64,000 nt of DNA. It comes from Vibrio aerogenes (GTDB lineage Bacteria; Pseudomonadota; Gammaproteobacteria; Enterobacterales; Vibrionaceae). The notes under the pieces are model-generated. The model had not been told where the DNA came from, did no database searches, and saw only the letters and a list, made by a program, of their open reading frames with translations. Positions 8,726 to 18,819 of this stretch are shown one piece after another. The stretch spans positions 3,038,001 to 3,102,000 of the forward strand of contig NZ_AP024861.1 of assembly GCF_024346755.1 (NCBI RefSeq), in the 5' to 3' direction. The first letter of the stretch is position 1, and every line of letters begins with the position of its first letter. The translations under genes and the position numbers were made by a program.

Positions 8726-9854
8726 TTCTTTCCTCAATATGAAAACCTAAATCAAACAGTGACTTCAACTGGCAGTTTGACCCACCAACAATTTTAATTG
8801 AACCATACTCACGGCGATCCCAATAATTTTTTCTCATCGCATCAAATGATCCCGGTGAAGCAATTTCTCTGCGGAATAATGCATCGTCACGGCGAACATC
8901 GTAAACCAGATGAATCAAATTCCCCAGTGTTACTTCATCCCATGGCCGGGATAAAGCCACTTCGTAAACAGGTGCAGTAGGCAGTAATTTTGTCGGACTG
9001 GCCCACTGATCATACCCGAGAAACGCACAATAACTATTAAAAATCATAGTCGTTCCCCGCGCCTTCCCTTCAAGTCCATAACCAGCAATATGCGGTGTGG
9101 CGAAGGCCAGAAGCGGGAGTAATTCCATATCAACCTGAGGCTCAAATTCAAACACATCAAGTACAGCAATAAAGCCATCCTGCTGCTGTAATCTCAGCTT
9201 CAGCGCCTGGTTGTCGACAACCGGCCCTCTGGATGCATTAATTAAAATCTGGTCACCACGCAGGTTCATCAATACATCTTCATTGATCAGATGATACGTC
9301 GGCCACTCACCATCTTTCACCAGCGGTGTATGCAATGTAATCACATCAGATTTTTCCAGTAACTCATCCAGCGGCGTAAACTGACGGGAATCACCTTCTG
9401 CTTCTTTCGGGGGATCATTCAGCAGTACCCGAATGCCAATTCCGGTCAATACATCTGACAAATAGGAACCGACTTGTCCACCACCCACAATACCAACCGT
9501 CTTGTCAAAGACAGAAAAGCCATGCTGCTGAGATAAAACCATTAACACACTGAAAACATACTCCGCAACTCCAACTTTATTGCACCCCGGAGCTGCTGTA
9601 AAAAAAATATCCTTTTCGCGCAATAGCTGTTGATCTATATGGTCTGTTCCCGCCGTGGCAGTTCCAACAAACTTCAGTTTATTCGCCTTTTGCAATAACG
9701 CCTCATTCACCTGAGTCACTGAACGAATCATTAATGCATCCACATCAATTAAATCATCCGGCGTTAAATCCCGGCCAGATTTCAGTATTACATCACCTAA
9801 CTGACTGAATAATTGTTCAGCATAAGGCATATTTTCATCAATGAGGATTTTCAT
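8709..9854 (-). CDS. pdxB: Erythronate-4-phosphate dehydrogenase
   Basis: PdxB performs the second step of the DXP-dependent pyridoxal phosphate pathway, oxidising 4-phosphoerythronate. The 381-residue protein has the D-2-hydroxyacid dehydrogenase fold: [17 protein letters not shown]-terminus, NAD-binding [12 protein letters not shown] (about 122-133), the [10 protein letters not shown] loop, the catalytic-triad His in [15 protein letters not shown], and the PdxB-specific C-terminal dimerisation region with [11 protein letters not shown]. Length matches E. coli PdxB (378). It lies first in a pdxB-asd pair, as pdxB-usg does in enterics. Confidence 0.97.
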   Translation of the reverse strand: MKILIDENMPYAEQLFSQLGDVILKSGRDLTPDDLIDVDALMIRSVTQVNEALLQKANKLKFVGTATAGTDHIDQQLLREKDIFFTAAPGCNKVGVAEYVFSVLMVLSQQHGFSVFDKTVGIVGGGQVGSYLSDVLTGIGIRVLLNDPPKEAEGDSRQFTPLDELLEKSDVITLHTPLVKDGEWPTYHLINEDVLMNLRGDQILINASRGPVVDNQALKLRLQQQDGFIAVLDVFEFEPQVDMELLPLLAFATPHIAGYGLEGKARGTTMIFNSYCAFLGYDQWASPTKLLPTAPVYEVALSRPWDEVTLGNLIHLVYDVRRDDALFRREIASPGSFDAMRKNYWDRREYGSIKIVGGSNCQLKSLFDLGFHIEERNDPGI

Positions 9855-9933
9855 AGTTCGCCGTTATTTCAAATAATCATTTTTTCTGTTGCCTGATTGT
9901 ACAAAAACTCTGAATCAGGTTCGAGATAATTAT

Positions 9934-9964
9934 AAAAATGCCAGTCAGCTTCACTGACTGGCAT
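9934..9964 (-). terminator. Rho-independent terminator of fabB
   Basis: On the minus strand ATGCCAGTCAG (9964-9954) pairs with CTGACTGGCAT (9948-9938) across a 5-base loop and runs into T residues (9938-9934). It is about 50 bases after the fabB stop. Confidence 0.88.
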
Positions 9965-10012
9965 TAAGGCAATTGCCGGGGATTTTGATCAATTCAGTCG
10001 TCAGCCCGAAAA

Positions 10013-11224
10013 TTATTTCTGATATTTCCGGATAACAAGTGATGCATTTGTACCACCAAACCCGAAGCTGTTTGACATCACAGATGTCAGCGCCTGCTCT
10101 CTTTCTTCTGTCACAATGTCCAGCCCGGCAGCTGCATCATCCAATGTATCAATATTAATACTTGGCGCAATGAAGTTATGGTGCAACATCAGCGTTGAGT
10201 AGATTGTTTCATGAACACCAGCTGCGCCAAGCGCATGTCCTGTCATGGCTTTTGTTGCCGAGATAGCCGGGCTGTTATCACCGAACAATTCCTGAATGGC
10301 TTCAAGCTCTTTAATATCACCAACCGGTGTTGATGTTCCATGCGTATTAATATAATCAATGTGATCAACATCCTGCATGGCCATCTTCATACACCGCAGG
10401 GCACCTTCCCCTGATGGGGCAACCATATCATAGCCATCAGAAGTCGCACCATAGCCAACAATTTCACCATAAATGGTTGCACCACGGGCTAACGCATGCT
10501 CCAGTTCTTCAACCACAACCATACCGCCACCACCGGAAATGACAAAACCATCACGACTGGCATCATAAGTCCGGGATGCTTTATCTGGCGAATCATTATA
10601 CTTGGTTGACAATGCGCCCATCGCATCAAACATCATGGTCATAGACCAATCCAGCTCTTCACCACCACCGGCAAAAACAATATCCTGTTTACCAAGCTGG
10701 ATCAGTTCAGCAGCATGTCCGATACAATGTGCAGATGTCGAACAAGCAGAGCTCATACTGTAGTTCACACCACGAATTTTAAATGGTGTGGCAAGACAAG
10801 CCGAAACCGTCGATGACATAGTCCGGGTCACCATGTACGGACCAACCCGTTTGACACCTTTCTCACGCAGCGTATCAATCGCAATCGATTGATTCAGTGC
10901 CGATGCACCACCAGAACCTGCAACAATACCGGTTCTGTCATTTGAAACCATCTCAGGCGTCAGGCCGGCATCTTCAATGGCCTGCTGCATAGATAAATAT
11001 GCATAGGCTGCCGCATCCCCCATAAAACGCATTTGTTTTCTGTCTATATGATCTGCCGGATTCATCTTCAGATCCCCCCAGACCTGAGAACGTAACCCCT
11101 TTTCTTTAAATTGCTCAGAGGCTGTAATACCTGAGTTTCCAGCCTTAAGAGACGCCAGAACTTCCTCGACATTGTTACCGATACTAGAAACAATACCCAT
11201 ACCGGTTATTACAACTCTTTTCAT
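10013..11224 (-). CDS. fabB: Beta-ketoacyl-ACP synthase I
   Basis: FabB elongates acyl-ACP and is needed for unsaturated fatty acids in the cytosolic FAS II pathway. The 403-residue thiolase-fold enzyme has the nucleophile in [12 protein letters not shown] (C161), the catalytic His residues in [11 protein letters not shown] and [13 protein letters not shown], and the C-terminal [13 protein letters not shown]. Length matches E. coli FabB (406). It is transcribed divergently from mnmC, as in enterics. The 127-bp spacer contains AGTGGTCAGCTTT near 11280, which resembles half of a FadR operator; FadR activates fabB in E. coli, but this is only a weak match. Confidence 0.98.
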   Translation of the reverse strand: MKRVVITGMGIVSSIGNNVEEVLASLKAGNSGITASEQFKEKGLRSQVWGDLKMNPADHIDRKQMRFMGDAAAYAYLSMQQAIEDAGLTPEMVSNDRTGIVAGSGGASALNQSIAIDTLREKGVKRVGPYMVTRTMSSTVSACLATPFKIRGVNYSMSSACSTSAHCIGHAAELIQLGKQDIVFAGGGEELDWSMTMMFDAMGALSTKYNDSPDKASRTYDASRDGFVISGGGGMVVVEELEHALARGATIYGEIVGYGATSDGYDMVAPSGEGALRCMKMAMQDVDHIDYINTHGTSTPVGDIKELEAIQELFGDNSPAISATKAMTGHALGAAGVHETIYSTLMLHHNFIAPSINIDTLDDAAAGLDIVTEEREQALTSVMSNSFGFGGTNASLVIRKYQK

Positions 11225-11351
11225 ATAAATATCCTATAATTCAAACTTACAAACTGATGATAACCGACAAGCGTTACAAAAGTGGTCAGCTTTCCGGGAA
11301 ATCCGTACAATCCCTTCATCATACTTTATATTTCATCAACGAATAACCACC

Positions 11352-13361
11352 ATGAATAAACTTCAACATGCCCAGCTCGGCTGGAATGAATCTGGTACGC
11401 CGGTTTCTGATCAATTTGATGATGTCTATTTTTCTAACCACAATGGACTGGAAGAAACCCGCTATGTCTTCCTTCATCAAAACCACCTGCCTGAAAGGTG
11501 GCATCAGTTCAGCCAAAAGCGTTTTGTGATTGGTGAGACAGGTTTCGGTACCGGACTAAACTTTCTGGTCGCCTGGCAATATTTTGAGCACTTTCGTCAG
11601 GAAAATCCTGATGCCCCGCTGAAACAGCTCCATTTTATCAGTTTTGAAAAATACCCGCTGAATAAACAAGATCTCATCCAGGCCCATCAGGCATGGCCTG
11701 AGCTGGAAAAATATGCCCATGCCTTACAAAACCACTACCCTTCAGCCATCCCCGAATGTCACCGGATAGTCTTTGCTGATGGCGCCGTCACGCTGGATTT
11801 ATGGTTTGGTGATATACAGGACTGTATGCCACAAGTCCCGGTATCAGGACAGGGACTGATTGATGCCTGGTTCCTCGATGGATTTGCACCGGGAAAGAAC
11901 CCGGATATGTGGAATCAAAACATTTTTAATCACATGGCAAAACTTGGACGGGAGCACGCAACCTGCGCCACCTTTACCGCAGCAGGATTTGTTCGTCGGG
12001 GACTGAATGAAGCCGGGTTTAAAATGCAGAAAGTCAAAGGTTTTGGCACAAAAAGAGAAATGCTGGCCGGTCAGTTAGAACAAGCGTCCGGGTGGACGAA
12101 TATACCACCATGGTACACTTATCAAGGCGTTTCAGATATCCGGGATGTGGCTATCATCGGGGGCGGAGTTGCCACCGCGACACTGGCTAAATCGCTGACG
12201 CGGCGGGGAATCAACGTTTCCGTGTATTGTCAGGATCAGCATCTGGCTGAGGGTGCTTCAGGAAACAGACAAGGCGCACTTTATCCTTTATTAAATGCCG
12301 CTCATGATCCTCTCTCCAGAGTTTTTGCCGGCAGCTTTCTGTTTGCCCGCCAGTTTTTTGATCAGTGCGCAGCAGATATCCGCTTCGATCATCAATGGTG
12401 TGGTGTCACACAGTTAATGTGGGATGAAAAATCCCGGAAAAAACTGAACCCAATAGCAGACAGTATCTTCCCTCAGGCTCTGGTGACCAAACTAACAGCA
12501 GAACAAACCTCATCGTCACTGGGACAGCCTGTCAGTGTTGAAAGCCTTCATTACCCAATGGGTGGCTGGCTTTGTCCGGCTCAGTTCACTGAACAGCTTT
12601 TATCCACACTGGAAAAGCAGGAAAAACTTCACCTGCATCGTGAAGTCCGTATTTCTCAGATTGAATGGGATGAAACGCAACAACTCTGGCATCTGACTTC
12701 CGGCGAAAAACAGTTTCATCATCAGAGTGTGGTTATCGCAACCGGCCATCAGTTTGATGAATTCCTTCAAACCAAAAACTTACCTTTAGCAAAAGTAAAA
12801 GGACAGGTCAGCCATATTCCGACGACTGATAATCTCAGTAAACTCAACCATGTCTTGTGTTATGACGGCTATATGACTCCGGTCAACCCGGAAAATCAGT
12901 CACACTGTATTGGTGCAAGTTACGATAGACAAAATATTGATACCTCATTTGATATAGATGCACAGAAAGAGAATGGGGAAAAGCTGAAAAAATGCATCCC
13001 CGATCAATCATGGCCTCACGAGGTCGACCTTGCCGGAAAAAATGCAAGGCAAGGGATTCGCTGCGTCAGCCGGGATCATTTACCTTTTGTCGGAAATCTG
13101 AGTGATTATCAATGGATCCAAAGTCATTATAAAAATCTTCAGCAGCAGAATGAAACGGATACGGAAGCATTACACCTTTATCCAGGTCTGTATGCCTTGT
13201 TAGGACTGGGCTCTCGCGGGCTATGTTCCTCACCGTTAATGGCAGAGCTTCTTGCCTCCATCATGAGCAATGACCCCATTCCGCTTTCCGTTGATCTTCT
13301 GGAACGCCTTCATCCGGCACGGATGTGGATCAGAAAACTCCGCAAAGGCAAAGCTCTCTGA
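11352..13361 (+). CDS. mnmC: Bifunctional tRNA (mnm5s2U34) methyltransferase/FAD-dependent cmnm5U oxidoreductase MnmC
   Basis: MnmC completes 5-methylaminomethyl-2-thiouridine at the tRNA wobble position. The 669-residue protein has an N-terminal SAM methyltransferase (about 1-245; [15 protein letters not shown] motif and [17 protein letters not shown]) and a C-terminal FAD oxidase starting at [18 protein letters not shown] (about 265). The latter removes the carboxymethyl group before methylation. [11 protein letters not shown] and the C-terminal [12 protein letters not shown] are typical of this family. Length equals E. coli MnmC (668). It is divergent from fabB, and a hairpin terminator follows. 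Confidence 0.97.
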   Translation: MNKLQHAQLGWNESGTPVSDQFDDVYFSNHNGLEETRYVFLHQNHLPERWHQFSQKRFVIGETGFGTGLNFLVAWQYFEHFRQENPDAPLKQLHFISFEKYPLNKQDLIQAHQAWPELEKYAHALQNHYPSAIPECHRIVFADGAVTLDLWFGDIQDCMPQVPVSGQGLIDAWFLDGFAPGKNPDMWNQNIFNHMAKLGREHATCATFTAAGFVRRGLNEAGFKMQKVKGFGTKREMLAGQLEQASGWTNIPPWYTYQGVSDIRDVAIIGGGVATATLAKSLTRRGINVSVYCQDQHLAEGASGNRQGALYPLLNAAHDPLSRVFAGSFLFARQFFDQCAADIRFDHQWCGVTQLMWDEKSRKKLNPIADSIFPQALVTKLTAEQTSSSLGQPVSVESLHYPMGGWLCPAQFTEQLLSTLEKQEKLHLHREVRISQIEWDETQQLWHLTSGEKQFHHQSVVIATGHQFDEFLQTKNLPLAKVKGQVSHIPTTDNLSKLNHVLCYDGYMTPVNPENQSHCIGASYDRQNIDTSFDIDAQKENGEKLKKCIPDQSWPHEVDLAGKNARQGIRCVSRDHLPFVGNLSDYQWIQSHYKNLQQQNETDTEALHLYPGLYALLGLGSRGLCSSPLMAELLASIMSNDPIPLSVDLLERLHPARMWIRKLRKGKAL

Positions 13362-13380
13362 AAGCCCGGCATAAAAAACG

Positions 13381-13409
13381 AAAACCACCAGCGGCACACT
13401 GGTGGTTTT
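13381..13409. terminator. Hairpin terminator after mnmC (probably bidirectional)
   Basis: AAAACCACCAG (13381-13391) and CTGGTGGTTTT (13399-13409) form an 11-bp perfect stem with a 7-base loop. The T tract is only four bases on the plus strand. It lies between the convergent mnmC and yfcL genes. Confidence 0.75.
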
Positions 13410-13473
13410 ACGCAAATCAGTCATGGCAAGAGATTAGGCGACTACAGGTTAGGCTATGAAAGATAAACACGCT

Positions 13474-13737
13474 CTAAAGTCGCTGTTGAAGTTCTTCCCA
13501 AAGTTGCAGAACGATAACTTTGTCAGCTGGAGACAACTCTGAACGCGCCTGCTCAATACTATCTTCAATACGTGCTCTCAAAACAGCAACATCTTCTATG
13601 CCTTCTTCCTCACATGATGCCGCTGCAAGAGAAATATGACCTCTCAGGTAGCCGCCGGCAAATAACTCATCATCTGATGCTTTTTCAATGCGCTCATCAA
13701 TCAAAGTCAGAATTTTCTCTTCAAAATCAATAACCAT
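13474..13737 (-). CDS. yfcL: YfcL family protein
   Basis: An 87-residue acidic helical protein starting MVIDFEEKILTLIDERI, without signal or membrane segment. It matches YfcL, a small conserved protein of unknown function found beside epmC (yfcM) and aroC in gammaproteobacteria. The conserved central GGYLRGHISL and the C-terminal DKVIVLQLWEEL are visible. It lies 11 bases downstream of epmC and is probably the last gene of the prmB-aroC-epmC-yfcL cluster. No catalytic motif is apparent. Confidence 0.85.
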   Translation of the reverse strand: MVIDFEEKILTLIDERIEKASDDELFAGGYLRGHISLAAASCEEEGIEDVAVLRARIEDSIEQARSELSPADKVIVLQLWEELQQRL

Positions 13738-13748
13738 ATGATACTCAT

Positions 13749-14279
13749 CTATTCCACATTAAATTGTTCCGGAGACAAAGCTCCGGTGTGATAAAAATCT
13801 CTCAGCGCATCTGCAAACATTCTGACTCTGGCCGGTAAACCAGTCCGGAGTATCAGCAGAGCCTCTTTATGAACGTTTTTCATAAACCGGAGCCTGTCAG
13901 GTTCAAAATCACCATTCAGATTGTCACAACTGACAGAAAACGGAAAACCCGCACACACCGAAAAAATCCATTCATAAGCCTGAGGACGAATTTCAACCTG
14001 CTCGAAGGCCCGCTGTACTGCTTCTGTTCTTCCATCCGGTTCATACCAGTAACCAAAATCTTCAAGCAACCTGCGCTCAGGCCCTGCAACACACCAATGA
14101 GCGATTTCATGTAATGCTGACGCAAAAAAGCCGTGGGCAAAGATAATCCGGTGATAATCGACCTGATGATCTGCCGGTAAATAAACAGGTTCATCGTCGC
14201 CGGCCTCAAGCCGGGTTTGGTAGGTTGCATAAAATGTTTGATCAAAGATCCGGATTAAATCCTGATAATCGTGCTTCAT
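13749..14279 (-). CDS. epmC: Elongation factor P hydroxylase
   Basis: EpmC (YfcM) hydroxylates the beta-lysyl-lysine of elongation factor P, the last step of the EpmA/EpmB/EpmC modification that helps ribosomes through polyproline stretches. Family motifs are DDEPVYLPAD, FASALHEIAHWCVAG with the metal-binding His residues, DFGYWYEPDGR and SCDNLNGDFEPDR. From the ATG at 14279 the protein has 176 residues and begins MKHDYQDLI, which aligns with E. coli EpmC (182). A farther ATG at 14345 forms a TGATG overlap with aroC and would add 22 residues without homology; neither start has a strong ribosome site, so the start is uncertain. Confidence 0.93.
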   Translation of the reverse strand: MKHDYQDLIRIFDQTFYATYQTRLEAGDDEPVYLPADHQVDYHRIIFAHGFFASALHEIAHWCVAGPERRLLEDFGYWYEPDGRTEAVQRAFEQVEIRPQAYEWIFSVCAGFPFSVSCDNLNGDFEPDRLRFMKNVHKEALLILRTGLPARVRMFADALRDFYHTGALSPEQFNVE

Positions 14280-14344
14280 CGTTGTTGATTCAGAAACGCC
14301 CTCGAATGAGGGCGCTGTTTCGCGGATAACTAAATCTTCATTCA

Positions 14345-15430
14345 TCAGATTTTCGGGGTCTCTGTCACTACATGAGAATTTTGACCACGGTGACGAAGCA
14401 AATGATCCATTAATACGATGGCAAGCATCGCTTCAGCAATCGGCACAGCACGGATTCCGACACAAGGATCATGACGTCCTTTCGTAATCAGCTGTGTTGC
14501 TTCACCCGCTTTAGTGATCGTTTCTCCGGGAATTGTAATACTGGAAGTCGGTTTCAGCGCAATACTGGCAACGATATCCTGCCCGGTCGAAATTCCACCT
14601 AAAATCCCACCGGCATGATTACTTTTGAATCCATCGGGAGAGAGCAGATCACGATGCTGACTGCCTTTTTGACCGACGACATCAAAGCCATCACCAATCT
14701 CAACGCCTTTCACGGCATTAATACTCATCAGCGCATGGGCAATATCCGCATCCAGACGGTCAAAAATCGGTTCGCCCAGTCCAACCGGCACCTGAGTTGC
14801 CACAACCTGAATCTTGGCACCGACAGAATCCCCTGCTTTTTTCAGCTCACGGATTAATCCATCAAACGCTTCAAGTTTATCAATGTCCGGACAAAAAAAC
14901 GGATTATTTTCGATCTCATTCCAGTCAACTTTATCAATCGAAATATCACCCATTTGCGACAAATAAGCCCGGATTTCAATACCAAATTCCTGCTTCAGGT
15001 ATTTCTTTGCAATCGCACCAGCAGCAACACGCATGGCCGTTTCACGCGCTGATGAGCGACCACCACCACGGTAATCACGGATACCGTATTTCTGATGATA
15101 AGTATAATCTGCATGTCCGGGACGAAATTTATCCTGAATTTCAGAATAATCTTTCGACCGTTGATCGGTATTTTCAATCAACAATCCGATAGAAGTGCCG
15201 GTTGTTTTTCCCTCAAACACACCGGAGAGTATTTTTACTTCGTCCGGCTCTCGTCGCTGGGTTGTATATTTAGAAGTACCCGGGCGTCTCCGGTCTAAAT
15301 CAATCTGAAGGTCAGCTTCACTGATTTCAAGCCCGGGAGGGCATCCGTCAACAATACATCCCAACGCCAGACCGTGACTTTCACCAAATGTGCTGACGCG
15401 GAAGTGCTGTCCGATACTATTTCCTGCCAT
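14345..15430 (-). CDS. aroC: Chorismate synthase
   Basis: AroC converts EPSP to chorismate using reduced FMN, closing the shikimate pathway. The 361-residue protein has all family signatures: [18 protein letters not shown] near residue 17, [16 protein letters not shown], the [10 protein letters not shown] loop, the [19 protein letters not shown] signature around 125, and the C-terminal [19 protein letters not shown]. Length equals E. coli AroC. It stands between prmB and epmC on the same strand, the conserved order. About 150 bases separate it from prmB, so it may have its own promoter. Confidence 0.98.
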   Translation of the reverse strand: MAGNSIGQHFRVSTFGESHGLALGCIVDGCPPGLEISEADLQIDLDRRRPGTSKYTTQRREPDEVKILSGVFEGKTTGTSIGLLIENTDQRSKDYSEIQDKFRPGHADYTYHQKYGIRDYRGGGRSSARETAMRVAAGAIAKKYLKQEFGIEIRAYLSQMGDISIDKVDWNEIENNPFFCPDIDKLEAFDGLIRELKKAGDSVGAKIQVVATQVPVGLGEPIFDRLDADIAHALMSINAVKGVEIGDGFDVVGQKGSQHRDLLSPDGFKSNHAGGILGGISTGQDIVASIALKPTSSITIPGETITKAGEATQLITKGRHDPCVGIRAVPIAEAMLAIVLMDHLLRHRGQNSHVVTETPKI

Positions 15431-15582
15431 GTATTCCTCTAATTTGTTCCCGGATATTTTTCATCATGATTTGTCCGGAAACTCTTCCTGTTCTTAGTAA
15501 ACTCATAGTCGCTTGATTCGAATTTGATGTAAAGCACCAATCACATACTAATTGCGACTCAATCACAGCAAATAACCGACAA

Positions 15583-16515
15583 CTAATCGAAATACAAAGA
15601 AAATTTATCCTGATGTTCAACCAATTGTTTTCTGGTCAGCATAAACACACCATGTCCGCCATGTTCAAATTCAATCCAGGTAAACGGAATTTCCGGATAT
15701 TGTTCCATCATGTGAACCATAGAGTTACCGACTTCGCAAATCAGAATACCATCGTCTGTCAGATACTCCGCCGCATTGGCCAGAATTCTTCGGACCAGCT
15801 TCAATCCATCCGTGCCCGCAGCCAGACCAAGCTCTGGTTCATGAACAAACTCCTGAGGCAGAGATTCCATGTCTTCAGCATCCACGTAAGGCGGGTTGGA
15901 CACAATCAGATCATATTTCACCTTGGTCAAATCCCTGAACAAGTCAGAACGTAGCGGGAAGACCTGCTGCTCCAGACCATGATTCTGAATATTAATTTCT
16001 GTGACCTGTAACGCATCAGATGAAATATCAACCGCATCCACCTCAGCTTCAGGGAACATATGTGCACAGGCAATCGCGATACAACCACTGCCGGTACACA
16101 AGTCCATGATTCTTTCAGGAGGGTTCACCAGCCATGGCTGAAAAGCATTTTCGATGAGCTCCCCAATGGGAGAGCGGGGAACCAGGACCCGTTCATCGAC
16201 AAAAAATTCCATCCCGCAAAACCAGGCTTTATTCGTCAGATAAGCAACAGGTTTTCTTTCGTGAATGCGTTTCACCACCCGCTCGACAATCTGAATTCGC
16301 TCATTTGTCGTCAGTCGTGAGTTCAGCACATGTGGTGGTATATCCACAGGTAAATGTAATGTGGGAAGAACTAACTGGACCGCCTCATCCCAGGCATTAT
16401 CCGTCCCGTGCCCGTAAAACAGATTCGCTGCATTAAAACGGCTGACCGTCCAGCGAATCATATCCTGAAGGGAGTGAAGCTCAGAAACCGCTTCTTCAAC
16501 AAAAATCTTATCCAA
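15583..16515 (-). CDS. prmB: Ribosomal protein uL3 glutamine methyltransferase PrmB
   Basis: PrmB N5-methylates a glutamine of ribosomal protein L3 during 50S assembly. The protein has a PrmB N-terminal helical domain, [30 protein letters not shown], the SAM motif [12 protein letters not shown] and the catalytic NPPY motif. The best start is TTG at 16515: it gives [10 protein letters not shown] and 310 residues, exactly the E. coli PrmB length, and GGAGG (16525-16521) lies five bases upstream. No suitable ATG exists nearby. It is divergent from smrB, as in E. coli yfcB/yfcN. Confidence 0.95.
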   Translation of the reverse strand: MDKIFVEEAVSELHSLQDMIRWTVSRFNAANLFYGHGTDNAWDEAVQLVLPTLHLPVDIPPHVLNSRLTTNERIQIVERVVKRIHERKPVAYLTNKAWFCGMEFFVDERVLVPRSPIGELIENAFQPWLVNPPERIMDLCTGSGCIAIACAHMFPEAEVDAVDISSDALQVTEINIQNHGLEQQVFPLRSDLFRDLTKVKYDLIVSNPPYVDAEDMESLPQEFVHEPELGLAAGTDGLKLVRRILANAAEYLTDDGILICEVGNSMVHMMEQYPEIPFTWIEFEHGGHGVFMLTRKQLVEHQDKFSLYFD

Positions 16516-16578
16516 AATTGCCTCCAAAAAGGGCTACAATACGGCTATCTTCAACATCAACCATCAACCAGTTACCGA

Positions 16579-17109
16579 ATGAGTAAAAATGAGAAGTATC
16601 AGGATGACGATTTTGCCTTATTCAAAGATGAAGTAAAAGGCGTAAAACGATTGCATCAGGATACCATAGTCCATGAGACAAACAGAAATACCGGGCAGAA
16701 AAGTGCCCGTAAAACGCAGCGGGAAGCCACAGACAGTGGCTTCTACTTCTCAGATGAGTTTGTCCCTTTGCTCCCGGAGGACGGGCCGACACGCTACGCA
16801 CGGGACGATGTGTCCAAATACGAAGTAAAGCGGTTGCGTCGTGGTGTTTATGTACCGGACGTTTTTCTCGACATGCACGGGATGACCCAAAAAGAAGCCA
16901 AACGGGAATTAGGCGCCATGCTGGCTTATTGTGTCAAAGAGAATATTCATTGTGCCTGCGTTCAACACGGCATTGGCAAACATATTCTCAAACAAAAGGT
17001 CCCGCTATGGCTGGCCCAGCACCCTGATGTCATGGCATTTCATCAGGCACCCCTTGAATTTGGTGGCGATGGTGCGCTTTTAATTCTCCTCTCTATCCCC
17101 GAAAAGTAG
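16579..17109 (+). CDS. smrB: Endonuclease SmrB (Smr domain protein, YfcN)
   Basis: SmrB is a ribosome-associated endonuclease that cleaves mRNA between collided ribosomes. The 176-residue protein has an N-terminal flexible part (about 1-85) with a conserved acidic hook region DDDFALFKDEVKGVKRL, then a C-terminal Smr domain with DMHGMTQKEAKREL (DxH motif), VQHGIGKHILK and a GGDGALLILL end. The ATG at 16579 gives the family N-terminus MSKNEKYQDDDF; the longer upstream frame overlaps prmB antisense. Length is close to E. coli SmrB (183). Confidence 0.94.
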   Translation: MSKNEKYQDDDFALFKDEVKGVKRLHQDTIVHETNRNTGQKSARKTQREATDSGFYFSDEFVPLLPEDGPTRYARDDVSKYEVKRLRRGVYVPDVFLDMHGMTQKEAKRELGAMLAYCVKENIHCACVQHGIGKHILKQKVPLWLAQHPDVMAFHQAPLEFGGDGALLILLSIPEK

Positions 17110-17179
17110 CCGGCAAGCGACTTCAGCTCTCACCAAGGCTCATTTTTAATGACTTTCGGCAACGGCCGGAAGTCATCTA

Positions 17180-17330
17180 ATACCATTCTAAGTCATTTTC
17201 TGATCTGGATATATCTGGTTCCGCAAACCGCTCAAGCCCTCCATGGGCGCTTAAACAAGGGCATCCATGCCCTTGTATGTTTGCTCCACCAGACACATCC
17301 GGATGATCTGTTTATTTTCCAGATTGGTAT
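17180..17330. repeat. 151-bp MITE-like element with inverted ends
   Basis: The element starts ATACCATTCT and ends AGATTGGTAT, an imperfect terminal inverted repeat of about 25-30 bp. It contains two TGATCTG direct repeats (17201-17207 and 17304-17310) and internal hairpins such as AAGGGCAT-CC-ATGCCCTT. A 48-bp version at 2612-2659 keeps both ends and lacks exactly the 103 bp between the direct repeats. No coding capacity is apparent. It occupies the spacer between convergent smrB and manA and may act as their transcription barrier. Confidence 0.75.
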
Positions 17331-17375
17331 CATCACTTCAGCTATTTGAGGTTATCCGCGCAAGATGGATTCACT

Positions 17376-18578
17376 CTAATTTCTCACCCGGGCAACCCGT
17401 CCTGCTGAAGTCAGCCGGTACTGTCCGGTAAAAGCCGGAATAAAAACTGAATGGCCTTTTTCTATCTGAATACTTTCACCGGCTACATGAGACAAGGTCA
17501 TTGTGTTGTCCAGTGCTAACAAAATCTCAGCACTTTCAGTAATCAGATGAATCGCTTCCGGCGAATCATATAGCGAGAAACGGAAGTCATCGACCGGGAC
17601 AGGGAAAACCATCCCCTGTCCGTCAAACTCTGGCTGAGTGAGCAGGTTATCAGCGCTTACAGGTCTGAACCGGGTACATTTAACCAGTTCCCGGACGTCC
17701 ATATGTTTTGGCGTTAAACCGGACCGAAGCACATTATCTGAATTTGCCATCACCTCCAGCGCAGTTCCGTGAATATAAGCGTGAGGCGTACTGGCATCCA
17801 AAAACATTGCTTCTCCGGGCTTTAGTGTTAACACATTCAACATTAAAGGGCAGAAAACACCAATATCACCGGGATATTGCTGACCAAGAGAAAAAATCAG
17901 AGAAAACAACTGATTATCCTGAAGCTTACCGGCACAGGATAACAACTCATCGACTGCAGACGCCTTTTGCTCCCCCTCAAGTGAAAGTAACGCCTGGAAG
18001 AATTTCCGGAGACCGTGCTCGCTGAGATCATGTTCAAAATCTGTCACGAGTGGTTGAATCGAAGTAACATTCACGGTTTTAAATAAAGCAACAATGGTGT
18101 CAAACTCACGGAAACCATTCATCGCCTGATAAGGGGTTAATGCAAAAACAAGCTCGGGTTTATGGTTGGGGTCTTTATAGTTACGGTGTGCGGCTGTGCG
18201 GGGGATACCGGCCGCTTCCTCTTTTGCAAAGCCATTTTCAGCCTGAGATTTATCCGGATGTACCTGAACCGAAAGCGCCTGCTCAGCCGCCAGAATTTTA
18301 AATAAAAACGGTAATTCACCAAATTGTATGTCAGTACTTACCCCCAATATTCCGGAGCGATCGAGCTGGATAAAATCCGATAACAACTGTTGCTCACCAT
18401 TTTCAATGATTTCTGAACAACCATTTGGATGAGCCCCCATCCAGACTTCGGCCTGAGGTTGCAGCTCCGGATTAGGAATATCGAACATCTCCTGTATTGA
18501 ATGGCGGCTTCCCCATGCATAGTTTTGAATCACATTTTTCATGGGAAAGAAATAACGTGTGCCGGATTGGTTTATCAT
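17376..18578 (-). CDS. manA: Mannose-6-phosphate isomerase, class I
   Basis: ManA interconverts mannose-6-phosphate and fructose-6-phosphate using zinc. The protein shows the type I PMI layout: MKNVIQNYAWGS at the start, AEVWMGAHPNG, the zinc ligands in LSVQVHPDKSQAENGF and DPNHKPELVFAL, the SDNVLRSGLTPKH signature near residue 265, and a cupin C-terminus. From the ATG at 18578 it has 400 residues (E. coli 391); ATGs at 18590, 18593 and 18542 are alternatives. It lies downstream of a PTS permease on the same strand, which suggests the permease imports mannose and delivers mannose-6-phosphate to ManA. Confidence 0.95.
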   Translation of the reverse strand: MINQSGTRYFFPMKNVIQNYAWGSRHSIQEMFDIPNPELQPQAEVWMGAHPNGCSEIIENGEQQLLSDFIQLDRSGILGVSTDIQFGELPFLFKILAAEQALSVQVHPDKSQAENGFAKEEAAGIPRTAAHRNYKDPNHKPELVFALTPYQAMNGFREFDTIVALFKTVNVTSIQPLVTDFEHDLSEHGLRKFFQALLSLEGEQKASAVDELLSCAGKLQDNQLFSLIFSLGQQYPGDIGVFCPLMLNVLTLKPGEAMFLDASTPHAYIHGTALEVMANSDNVLRSGLTPKHMDVRELVKCTRFRPVSADNLLTQPEFDGQGMVFPVPVDDFRFSLYDSPEAIHLITESAEILLALDNTMTLSHVAGESIQIEKGHSVFIPAFTGQYRLTSAGRVARVRN

Positions 18579-18631
18579 GGTGTATTCCATCATCAGGTTG
18601 TAATGAATTATCCGAAACCAGCTATCTGTCC

Positions 18632-18645
18632 TAGAGCGTGCTCTA
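18632..18645. promoter_or_regulatory. 14-bp palindrome upstream of manA (candidate operator)
   Basis: TAGAGC-GT-GCTCTA is a perfect palindrome 54 bases upstream of the chosen manA start in the PTS-manA gap. Another short palindrome, GAGTCGACTC, lies at 18765-18774. The binding protein cannot be named. Confidence 0.4.
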
Positions 18646-18819
18646 ACGATCAACAAGTCCCGGTAAACAGAAAGTAAAACAGTCTCCCTGATCAGGCAAA
18701 CGAGCGTATTTTCGTCTGCATGTTCCTGATCAGAAGAGACAGAAAATCCATATCCAATGTGTCAGAGTCGACTCAAACAATCAATCGGCCAACCCTCAAT
18801 CTGACAATTCAGATGTTGT

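Noticed and set aside
11275..11300. FadR operator upstream of fabB
   Set aside because: Only the TGGTCAG core matches and one half is weak, so it is mentioned with fabB but not listed as a site.
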